Source: JBECKQ01 sp040235375 (lineage in GTDB: Bacteria > Planctomycetota > Phycisphaerae > UBA1845). From it: a stretch of DNA of 36,182 nucleotides. Below are positions 22,800 to 29,736 of this stretch, one piece after another. The notes below the pieces were generated by a model, which had not been told where the DNA came from, did not search any database, and was given only the letters and a program-made list of their open reading frames with translations. Each line of letters opens with the position of its first letter. Position 1 is the stretch's first letter. The stretch is from positions 1 to 36,182 of the forward strand of contig JBECKQ010000436.1 in the NCBI GenBank assembly GCA_040235375.1, written 5' to 3'. Both the position numbers and the translations under genes were made by a program.

Positions 22800-23690
22800 A
22801 TGCCGAGCAGCGTCGACACTGGACTTCAGCATTATCTGAAACAGATCAACCGCGCTCCGTTACTGACGGCGGAGGAAGAGCAGCAGATCGCCGAGCGCGT
22901 TCGGGCAGTGTATACCTGCGCGGATCGGTTCGCGCGCGGGGAGATCACGCTGCAGGAGAAGGAACGCATCGAGTCGGAAGGCCAGGAAGCGCGTGACCGG
23001 ATGGTCAACGCGAACTTGCGGCTCGTGGTCAACATCGCGAAGAAGTACTCGCACCGCGGGTTGCCGCTGAACGACCTGATCGAAGAGGGCAACCTGGGGC
23101 TGATCCGTGCAGTCGAGGGGTACGACCCGTCGCAGAAAACGCGATTCAGCACGTATGCGTCGTGGTGGATCAAGCAGGCGATCAAGCGGGCACTGATCAA
23201 CGGTGTGCAGCCGGTGCACATACCGGCGTACATGGTGGAGATGATCGCCAAGTGGCGCCAGGCGGTGGATTCGTTCGTGGAGCTGGAGGGGCGGCAGCCG
23301 TCGCTGGAGGAGCTGGCCCACCTGATGGAAGTTCCGCTGAAGAAGGCGAAGATCATCCGCCGGGCGGTGAAGGCGTTCACAGCGCGGACGCAGGCGTCCG
23401 ACGGCGACGATTCCATTTCGGTGACGGAGCTGCTGGCGGACGAGAAGACGCCGGAGCCGGAAAAGGCGATGTTCAGCGAGTCGGAGGCGGGCCTCATCCA
23501 GGAACTGCTCTGCCGGATCGACGAGCGTGAGGCGCGGATTCTGCGGCTGCGTTTCGGGCTGGAGAACGGCGAGGCGATGACCCTGAAGGACATCGGGAAC
23601 AAGGTCGGCCTCACGCGGGAGCGGGTACGGCAGATCGAGGCCGGGGCGCTGCGCAAGCTGAACGAGCTGATGAGCCAGCATCACGTCTGA
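22800..23690 (+). CDS. RNA polymerase sigma-70 factor, RpoD/SigA-related, short form
   Basis: A 296-residue sigma-70 factor with regions 1.2, 2, 3 and 4 but no region 1.1, so it resembles group 2 factors or a compact primary sigma. Region 1.2 is LQHYLKQINRAPLLTAEEEQQIAERV. Region 2 has NANLRLVVNIAKKYSHRGL, LIEEGNLGLIRAVEGYDP and RFSTYASWWIKQAIKRAL. Region 3 starts at VHIPAYMVEMI. Region 4 has LRLRFGL, MTLKDIGNKVGLTRERVRQIEAGALRKL. The usual aromatic -10 residues FSTYASWWI are all present, so it should read sigma-70-type promoters. It sits alone after rpsA with its own extended -10 promoter. Its last 10 bases overlap the end of the convergent MFS gene. Whether it is the main or an accessory sigma factor cannot be decided from this window. 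Confidence 0.94.
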   Translation: MPSSVDTGLQHYLKQINRAPLLTAEEEQQIAERVRAVYTCADRFARGEITLQEKERIESEGQEARDRMVNANLRLVVNIAKKYSHRGLPLNDLIEEGNLGLIRAVEGYDPSQKTRFSTYASWWIKQAIKRALINGVQPVHIPAYMVEMIAKWRQAVDSFVELEGRQPSLEELAHLMEVPLKKAKIIRRAVKAFTARTQASDGDDSISVTELLADEKTPEPEKAMFSESEAGLIQELLCRIDEREARILRLRFGLENGEAMTLKDIGNKVGLTRERVRQIEAGALRKLNELMSQHHV

Positions 23691-24946
23691 GAGATTTCAT
23701 CCGCTTGCAGGACATGGTCGACGCGTGGCGGCTCGGAGTTTGCGCCGCAGGCGTGGGTGGTGCGGGCGAAGAGCATGTGGCGCTGCGTCCAGGCGAAGTA
23801 GACCACGCCGGTGGTGCTGACGACGGCGGTCGCGGTGAGGGCGACATTGAAGCCGTAGCGCTTGACGATCTGGCCGACGGCGATGAAGCCTACGAGGAAT
23901 CCCAGGTCGATGACGCCGAGAATGGCGGCCGTGGCGACGCCACGATGGTGCGGCGGCATCTTCTCCGCGGCGAGGTCGACGAGAAACGGGTAGGAGAAGC
24001 AGTGGCCGGTGCCCATGACGATCGCGGGAATGGCCAGCCCAACCGCGGAGTGCGTACCCATGAGCAGCACGAGTCCGGTGATGTAGGCGCAGAAACCGAA
24101 GATGAGCGTTCGCCGGCGGCCGAGGCGGTAGGGGAGCCGGCGGAGCGTCAGCCGCAGCGTGATGGCCGTGGGCGAATAGGCAATGAAGAAGTACGTGACG
24201 CCCTCGAGCTGGCGGTCGGCGACGAAGCGTTCGATGAACATGACCGGCACCGTTTGCACGAGCGCCAGGCAGAATCCGAGAACGACAACCGGTCCGGGCC
24301 AGTAGCGCAGCAGGAGCCGGAGAAAGGGCTCGCGGCTGCCGCGGAGTTCGGCATCGAGGCGAGGCGAGGGAGTGAAGGCGATGAACGCGGCGCTGGCGAG
24401 CATGAGGGCGGCGCCGATGGTGAAGTAGACACCGAACGGACCGTTCGTTTCCGACGGCGGGCCGAAGACGGCATCTCCGATAACAGGGCCGATCATCATG
24501 CCGGCCAGGCCGCCTACGCCGACCATCGCCAGACCCTCGGCACTCCTGCCCGGCGGGGCGATGCGAGCGCAAAAGACGGCGATCGTCGTCAGCAAGGCGG
24601 CCTGCGTGAGTTGAACGAGAATGCGCAGCACAGCGATCATGCCGAGCGATTCGAAGAACTGAAAGCTGAGGATGGCCAGCGAGGCGACGATCGTCGAGGA
24701 GAGCAGCACCGGTTTGCAGCCGACGCTGTCGATCCAGCGGCCGACGAAGGGGCGAGCCAGAAGGCTCCCGATCATGCCGATGCCGAAGATCCAGCTCACC
24801 GTGGCCACGTCGCCACCGAGGTGAACGACGTATTTCGCCAGGTGGACGAGCAGGTTGTATCCGGCCATGAAGAAGAACAGCGCACCGAGAACGGTGAAGA
24901 AGCGGGCGGTGTAGAGCTTCTGTTGTCCAATGGCCGATTGCGTCAC
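23681..24946 (-). CDS. MFS transporter
   Basis: A major facilitator superfamily permease of 421 residues with about twelve hydrophobic segments. The loop after helix 2 reads GSLLARPFVGRWIDSVGCKPVLL, the typical MFS A motif region (G-x3-D-R-x-G-R-R like), and the second half has the equivalent LRRLPYRLGRRRTLIFGF. The start is a GTG at 24946 (VTQSAIGQQKL), which overlaps the stop of the upstream gene as GTGA, a clear case of translational coupling. The substrate is unknown; the pattern is that of the drug or sugar efflux branches. The tail (GANSEPPRVDHVL) is hydrophilic. It overlaps the convergent sigma-70 gene by 10 bases. Confidence 0.9.
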   Translation of the reverse strand: MTQSAIGQQKLYTARFFTVLGALFFFMAGYNLLVHLAKYVVHLGGDVATVSWIFGIGMIGSLLARPFVGRWIDSVGCKPVLLSSTIVASLAILSFQFFESLGMIAVLRILVQLTQAALLTTIAVFCARIAPPGRSAEGLAMVGVGGLAGMMIGPVIGDAVFGPPSETNGPFGVYFTIGAALMLASAAFIAFTPSPRLDAELRGSREPFLRLLLRYWPGPVVVLGFCLALVQTVPVMFIERFVADRQLEGVTYFFIAYSPTAITLRLTLRRLPYRLGRRRTLIFGFCAYITGLVLLMGTHSAVGLAIPAIVMGTGHCFSYPFLVDLAAEKMPPHHRGVATAAILGVIDLGFLVGFIAVGQIVKRYGFNVALTATAVVSTTGVVYFAWTQRHMLFARTTHACGANSEPPRVDHVLQADEISQT

Positions 24947-26412
24947 TCGGGAGCGTCCTGTGTGGTAGGCGGCGGTGAGAGAAGATAATCGAGATTGCGT
25001 TCGACCGCTCGGGGCGAGTAGCTGATGACGAGCCAGTTCTTCGCGAAGGCGATGCCGGGGCCGGCGATGCCGGCGCGGATGTGCCACGTGCCGCGTTCGT
25101 CGCGGTCAATCGTGGGCGAGAAGAGATTACCGATGGTGTGATGATCTCGGCGCGATGCCTCGAGCCTGGCGTGAGCGGCGTACAGCAGGCGATCTACCGC
25201 GGCGCGCATTTCGTTTGTCGATCCGTCGGTCTCGATGAGGATCGTGCACAGCAGCGGAACGTGCAGGGGGTGCTGCGGGTACGTGTGGATGATGATCCGG
25301 TCGGCGAGGCGATCGAGCACGTCCTTCCGGAAATCGACGTTCGCCTGCGTTGCGAGTTCGGCAAACAGCCGGCGGATGTCGTCACGAGTGCCGGGGCTTT
25401 TGGCGGCGAGGTACGCACCAGAGAGCCGGCTAAGCAGCTTGCCTGCAGGCTGATGGATAACTGCGTATGAAGACGCGGAGGGCGGCACCGTTGATCGCAG
25501 ATCGTCTGCCGGTCCGGCGGCGGTGCTGATGGGAACAAGCACGTCCTCGTTGTTGCGGCGGAGCACGGCGGTCGTGATGACGGCACGGTCATGCATACGG
25601 ACCGTCCACAGAACGCGGTCGACGTCGGTGAGGCCCAGGCTGTCGAGAACCGCGTCGGGTTTTCCGGCCATCATTTTTCCAAGCCGGTGGCGAATCTTCT
25701 CCAAGTCGATCGTGCATTCGATCAGGGCGTCGTCACCCGACAGGCGCCGGTGCGCGGCGAGTATCCAGTCGTCACGATGCATGCCGCTGTCCGGGTCGCT
25801 GATCGCCCGGTGGCTGGCATCGAAGGCAGGCGGGCCGAGAGCGACGATATAGAAGCCGCCGATCGGGCCCCAGGTAAGCGTCGCCCAATCGGGCAGGCGC
25901 GAGTCGCTAAGCGTGTAGAAAGTGGAGCCGCGGAGCGGGCTCTCGGTGATCGTGCTATGTGTCGGGTCGGTATGTGCAGAGAGCAGCGACTGGATTTGTG
26001 CGGCGATCGGGCCGTTGTCACCGTTCGTCTTAATGATCACCGCCAGTTGAAGATTGGCGAGGCGGGCTCCGCCGTCCGGTAAGGCGACGGCCGCCGCATC
26101 GGTGACGACCAGTGCGACTGGGTGTTCACTGAGGATTGCCAGGCTCGTGAGGCTCTCGAGGGCCCAGCCGGTCTTTGACGCGATTGCCGGGGAGGCTTCG
26201 GACAACATGTGGAGAAACGCGGGCGCGGCGGAACCACCCCCGGCGTCGCGTGGGGTCGTTGTTGAGAAGTCCAGCCAGACCGCTGCCAAAGGCGTTCCGG
26301 GAGTTGCCGCCACCACGTCGGACGGAATGGCCAACGCGAGCCGTGGCAGGAGGAGGGCCACGATCACTGGGGCGATACTACAGGAATGATGTAACTGTCG
26401 TGAAGGGCGCAT
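24943..26412 (-). CDS. Secreted protein of unknown function, coupled to the MFS transporter
   Basis: A 489-residue protein with a signal peptide (residues 1-28, hydrophobic IAPVIVALLLPRLALA). I recognise no named domain; the layout, with alternating beta strands and helices such as ALVVTDAAAVALPDGG, STFYTLSDSRLPDWATLTWG and DALIECTIDLEKIRHRLGKMM, recalls the large secreted DUF3352-like proteins of Planctomycetota, but this is a weak impression. The ATG at 26412 (MRPSRQLHHS) is preferred, with GGGGAA just upstream; the longer frame to 26430 starts with TTG. The gene is followed by the MFS permease with a GTGA overlap, so the two products are made together. It might modify or sense a substrate that the permease moves; that is only an inference from coupling. 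Confidence 0.8.
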   Translation of the reverse strand: MRPSRQLHHSCSIAPVIVALLLPRLALAIPSDVVAATPGTPLAAVWLDFSTTTPRDAGGGSAAPAFLHMLSEASPAIASKTGWALESLTSLAILSEHPVALVVTDAAAVALPDGGARLANLQLAVIIKTNGDNGPIAAQIQSLLSAHTDPTHSTITESPLRGSTFYTLSDSRLPDWATLTWGPIGGFYIVALGPPAFDASHRAISDPDSGMHRDDWILAAHRRLSGDDALIECTIDLEKIRHRLGKMMAGKPDAVLDSLGLTDVDRVLWTVRMHDRAVITTAVLRRNNEDVLVPISTAAGPADDLRSTVPPSASSYAVIHQPAGKLLSRLSGAYLAAKSPGTRDDIRRLFAELATQANVDFRKDVLDRLADRIIIHTYPQHPLHVPLLCTILIETDGSTNEMRAAVDRLLYAAHARLEASRRDHHTIGNLFSPTIDRDERGTWHIRAGIAGPGIAFAKNWLVISYSPRAVERNLDYLLSPPPTTQDAPE

Positions 26413-26629
26413 GGTTCCCCACGATGACAAGCTGATCGGACGTTAGTGCCTGGATTCTAGCGGAGGCCGACCGGGCCGCCACCACGACCGTTCGCTGCCA
26501 GCGGACAGGCGGCGCGTTGAAGAATGCGGCGCAAATCTCGTGCCGAAGCCGCTTGGTTGGCGGGTCGATAGAAACAGGAGTACGCCGGTGCGGCATGCGA
26601 GCGTCCATCGCCGGAGGTCACAGCGTGCC

Positions 26630-27637
26630 ATGATTGAGCTTGACCCGACCCTGCTATCGCGCAACGTCGCCAGCCTGCTGATGCTGCGCGGGGCGGCCGC
26701 GCCCCCGTTGCGGATGCAGACCGAGGCGAACCTTGCGGCGCGGCGGATGCTGGCCGGTCTCGACGGCAGTCGGGCATTGTTCATGCCCAAATGCTGCGTG
26801 GACGAGGCGATGAGCGCCGCGGTTCGCGCGCTTCTGTACCTGTGGCATGGCTGGCCGGACGACTGCGCGATGCACGTGCAGGTCGCGCCGGATACGGAGC
26901 GGCACTATGTGACGGGCATCCGGCTGCGGCAGCAGGGCAGGTACGACGCGGCGAAGCAATCGTTCCGAGAGCTGGAGGGGCACGCGATCTTCACGCCGTT
27001 GCGCGAGTACGCGCAAGTCGCCGCGGGGGCATCAGCGGACCCCGTATTGAAACGCTTCGGAGAGGTGCTCGAGGTGCGCGGCGATTGGGAACCATTCGCG
27101 TTCATCGACGTGTTCAGCCAGGTCGTCGACGGCAAGCTGAGCTACGGGGCGGACGCGATTCTGCGGGGGATACAGTGCCGGGAGATCGAACTGCTTCTTG
27201 TGCGCTGCTACGAGGGCGCCGTGGGAGAGAAGCTCCCGGAGCGGCGCCGTGACGAAGCGCCCGTGCGGCGGAGGATCGAGCGAAAACCGCCCCGCACGCG
27301 TACGTCGAGCGAGCCGCCATCGCGGTGCGACTCGGTGGTTGGAGCGAGTCCGGCCGTCGCTCCTCCGGCGGCGACAGCGGAGTGCCGGGTGCGTTGTCCG
27401 CGATGCAAGGCGCCAATGAGCGTCGCTCAGTCGATGCGCGGGAAGCCGGTGCGCTGCGCGGCCTGCCAGGCGGAGTTCCGGGTTCCAGAGGGTGGCCTGC
27501 CCGGCAGGGCACACGTCCGTCGCGGGATTGGCGTGCGTTGCCCCAGGTGCCAGGGCACTCACGCGGTTCCGCCTACCGCACGAGGGCAGAAGACGGTATG
27601 CCCGCGATGCGCTTCATCATTCCTCGTGCCCGGTTAG
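26630..27637 (+). CDS. Protein with C-terminal tandem zinc ribbons
   Basis: A 335-residue protein of unknown function. The start at 26630 (MIELDPTLLSRNVASLL) is chosen over the upstream frame, whose extra residues are Arg-rich and unlikely. The N-terminal 200 residues are probably helical and contain a TPR-like segment (HYVTGIRLRQQGRYDAAKQSFRELEGH) followed by DVFSQVVDGKLSYGADAILRGIQ. A basic, Pro/Ser-rich linker follows. The C-terminus holds two MJ0042-type zinc ribbons in tandem: CPRC...CAAC and CPRC...CPRC, each with 16 residues between the CxxC pairs, and VRCP/VPxG edges typical of many planctomycete proteins. It diverges from the secreted protein gene at 26412 and converges with the membrane protein gene ending at 27672. 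No ribosome site is clear. Confidence 0.78.
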   Translation: MIELDPTLLSRNVASLLMLRGAAAPPLRMQTEANLAARRMLAGLDGSRALFMPKCCVDEAMSAAVRALLYLWHGWPDDCAMHVQVAPDTERHYVTGIRLRQQGRYDAAKQSFRELEGHAIFTPLREYAQVAAGASADPVLKRFGEVLEVRGDWEPFAFIDVFSQVVDGKLSYGADAILRGIQCREIELLLVRCYEGAVGEKLPERRRDEAPVRRRIERKPPRTRTSSEPPSRCDSVVGASPAVAPPAATAECRVRCPRCKAPMSVAQSMRGKPVRCAACQAEFRVPEGGLPGRAHVRRGIGVRCPRCQGTHAVPPTARGQKTVCPRCASSFLVPG

Positions 27638-27671
27638 CGGGCGGGCTACGGCGACTACGCCGCCATCGGCG

Positions 27672-28280
27672 TCAATCGACTCCCTCGACGGCTGCGGATC
27701 TCATCGTGCGGCGACCGTCCGAGTGAGGTGACTCTGCAATGTCGCGCGTGTCGGTCGTTCTGGTCGCGGCTCTCCAGTGCTGGAGCAGCGTGGACAGGGC
27801 CCAGACTGCGCCGATCGCGTACGTCACGATGGCGCCGATCAGCCAGTAGCCGGCGGCGCGGGTGTGCTCCATGTCACCCCACAAGGTCTGCATGGCGAAG
27901 CCGATCGACATGAAGTAATAGACGAAGAAGACGATGATGAAGCACGCGACGAAGTGGCGGTCCATGAGACGGAGGTCGGAGCGCGACTCGAGCCAGGTTT
28001 CCCAGCCGACAGGCGAATCGATGTTCGGCTCAATCACCTGACGGATGAAGCGGCCGGCGCGCATGAGGGCGCTCTGCTCGGCCAGGAACAGGAGGATGAT
28101 GACCAGGACGAGGTAGGGGATCAGCAGCGAGACGAACTTCTCGGCCTGGGCGGCAACGTAAGTGAGCAGCGGCACGCCAAAGAGCCCCATCACGACGGTC
28201 CAGTAGATACGAGCCTTGATGGCTTTGATCTCGTCACGAATCGTGCTGAATTGGTGTTTAAGAAATTCGCTCTTCTCCAT
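27672..28280 (-). CDS. Four-helix membrane protein of unknown function
   Basis: A 202-residue membrane protein that I cannot name. A charged N-terminal helix (MEKSEFLKHQFSTIRDEIKAIKARI) is followed by hydrophobic segments at about residues 27-44, 50-68, 110-128 and 145-164, with a soluble loop between the second and third that contains PVGWETWLESRSDLRLMDRHF. The C-terminal 35 residues are hydrophilic. The pattern resembles a widespread group of small bacterial proteins with the start FLKxQFxxxRxEIxxxKARI, whose function is not known to me. It has a good promoter about 160 bases upstream and its ATG has GGAG about 11 bases before it. It ends 34 bases from the convergent zinc-ribbon gene. Confidence 0.82.
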   Translation of the reverse strand: MEKSEFLKHQFSTIRDEIKAIKARIYWTVVMGLFGVPLLTYVAAQAEKFVSLLIPYLVLVIILLFLAEQSALMRAGRFIRQVIEPNIDSPVGWETWLESRSDLRLMDRHFVACFIIVFFVYYFMSIGFAMQTLWGDMEHTRAAGYWLIGAIVTYAIGAVWALSTLLQHWRAATRTTDTRDIAESPHSDGRRTMRSAAVEGVD

Positions 28281-28635
28281 GTCATGTGTCTCCGAGGCGT
28301 GTTTGGGATTCGCCGCTTTACCGACGCCGTAAACGGCCGCCGACCGTTCTGGTACGGCCGGTTGGGCGCCGTACGATTCTGGTCGCAGGGATGCTCACGC
28401 CGGAACCTCTGAGTGCGGCCAGCATATGAACGGCGACCAGTATATTGCGCGGTGACGGCGGCTCCAACAAGTTTTGTCCGTCAGGGTGGGGAGGGCCGTG
28501 GCGCAGCCGAAACACGGCATGCGGTCATCACCGGGGGCATCGTCGCCGCTCCTCGCCCTGTTGCCCCGTTTTAACCGGGGCGGACGCGCGCAGGATTGGC
28601 GAGGTGGGCGAATCGAAAAAGATGCGCATACAGCA
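28281..28635. other. Intergenic region with the membrane protein promoter
   Basis: Contains the minus-strand promoter at 28439-28467, a roughly 150-base leader with several short GC-rich inverted repeats, and a hairpin GCCCCG (28563-28568) with CGGGGC (28576-28581). No gene is seen. Confidence 0.45.
28439..28467 (-). promoter_or_regulatory. Promoter of the four-helix membrane protein gene
   Basis: On the minus strand, TTGGAG (28462-28467) and TATACT (28439-28444) are separated by 17 bases. Transcription would begin near 28432, about 150 bases before the ATG at 28280. Confidence 0.5.
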
Positions 28636-28902
28636 TCATATTCGGCGGGCGGTAATCGAGCGGTTGGGATGGCCGAAGAAGCGAAGGATTTGTGTCATGT
28701 CGGCGAACATGTCGTCGAACTGATCGCCATCGGCGTGGGCCCACAAGCGGGCGAGGCGGCCGCGGCAGAAGTAGGCGGTGACGTGGCCGCACTGGACCTT
28801 CAGGCAGGGGTTGGGCAGATCGGGCTCGCGGGTGTAGTAACAGGGCGACGAGTGGTCAATCGCCCACTTGACGATATTTCGGTCGGCGGGATGGACGATC
28901 AT
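28636..28902 (-). CDS. Small cysteine/histidine-containing protein of unknown function
   Basis: An 88-residue frame that I judge to be a real gene because its composition is balanced and its codons follow the strong GC3 bias of the neighbours, whereas the frames opposite it are Gly/Ala/Arg-rich shadows. It has no signal peptide or membrane helix. Features are four cysteines (in SPCYYTREPDLPNPCLKVQCGH and YFCRGRL), several histidines, and an acidic centre (HADGDQFDDMFADM). Cys and His spacing might bind a metal, but no known pattern is matched. No ribosome site is seen before the ATG, and the frame is open for a further dozen codons upstream without an ATG, so the start is uncertain. It has no close neighbour on its strand. 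Confidence 0.55.
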   Translation of the reverse strand: MIVHPADRNIVKWAIDHSSPCYYTREPDLPNPCLKVQCGHVTAYFCRGRLARLWAHADGDQFDDMFADMTQILRFFGHPNRSITARRI

Positions 28903-29158
28903 GAGGCAGAATCCAAGAGACAGAGCGGCCGGGGAGAGCCGGGCCCAACCATCAAGCCGGTACTGTCGTTCGACCGGGAGTCAGGTCGCCGGTCGTCCGG
29001 CAAGGCTGGCGCAAACGGCAAGTCCGCCGACTGATGGCATGGGGCCGAGTCCATTTCCGTTGCGACGTGCGAAGAGCAAGGGCTTCATCGGATAACCTCC
29101 ACGTTTCACACATAGACACATCCAGCACCAGTCGCAACGGTGGTTGACCGCCGCATCG

Positions 29159-29177
29159 CCCGGGCATCCTGCCCGGG
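29159..29177 (+). repeat. Perfect hairpin in the pre-fapA region
   Basis: CCCGGGCA (29159-29166) and TGCCCGGG (29170-29177) form an 8-base-pair stem with a 3-base loop. Confidence 0.6.
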
Positions 29178-29373
29178 GGATCAGCCCCAGCCTCAGTCGG
29201 CGGGCTTGCGTCAATCGTGCGTCGCCGGCATCCGTGCGCAGCGGTTTGTCCGTTTAGCGGCCGCGCTTGTGAGGGGTAGGAAGCTGGTATTTCGGCCCCC
29301 GTGTCAGTGCGCTTGCAGGCGGAAGCCAATCGGCGCCGACCAGCAGCATTGGTACCCCACAAGGTCAGCAATT

Positions 29374-29517
29374 GCTCGCTCCGGCCGGCCGGCTGGCGAG
29401 CGCTCTGGCTTCCGTGCCTGGATCGCGAGAAGCGATCGGGATCTGGGTAAGCGGCCGGCGAGTCCCTGCCGGCCTGTGCCTGGGGCATGCCGAGAGGGGT
29501 CTGTGGCCGGCATGCCC
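29374..29517 (+). ncRNA. Candidate structured RNA: four successive hairpins
   Basis: Within 144 bases lie GCTCGC/GCGAGC (29374-29379 with 29396-29401), GATCGC/GCGATC (29421-29426 with 29432-29437), GGCCGGC/GCCGGCC (29453-29459 with 29468-29474) and GGGCATGCC/GGCATGCCC (29483-29491 with 29509-29517), all perfect. No known RNA family was recognised, and strand is assumed from the downstream gene. GC-rich DNA forms such stems by chance more easily, so this is a candidate only. Confidence 0.3.
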
Positions 29518-29623
29518 TGATGTCTGCCCCCTGATCGAAGTCAAGCTTAGCCCACGCTTCCACGGGGGGCCATGGGACTTAAACCTCACAGGTTGAAGAT
29601 GGTGAATTCCGCAATCTCAAGCG

Positions 29624-29639
29624 CCCCATAGATATGGGG
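29624..29639 (+). promoter_or_regulatory. Operator-like dyad upstream of fapA
   Basis: CCCCATA and TATGGGG flank GA, giving a 16-base dyad about 100 bases before the fapA-like start. It could be a protein binding site or a short hairpin. Confidence 0.3.
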
Positions 29640-29736
29640 GCCGTCCGATAAGCCACCAAGATAATGGGGGATTGGGCATGTGACCCCAGTTTTACAAAGG
29701 CTGTGAAGTTCCAGTCTGCCTAGAAGGGTCGTCGCG

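Larger units (their letters stand above)
28903..29736. other. Long non-coding region rich in perfect hairpins, upstream of fapA
   Basis: About 0.83 kb without a convincing gene, the longest gap in the window. The minus-strand frame 28952-29563 is Arg/Pro/Gly-rich and has no ribosome site. Several perfect inverted repeats lie between 29159 and 29639. Near the 3' end, TGGGG (29665-29669) and CCCCA (29684-29688) could form a weak hairpin followed by GTTTTAC. Confidence 0.5.

Noticed and set aside
28474..29034. 186-codon plus-strand frame in the long gap
   Set aside because: Its middle is the mirror of the more gene-like minus-strand 88-residue frame; Gly/Ala/Arg-rich with no ribosome site.
29581..29700. 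A cyclic-di-GMP or other riboswitch upstream of fapA
   Set aside because: The region lacks the conserved core bases of riboswitch classes that I know.
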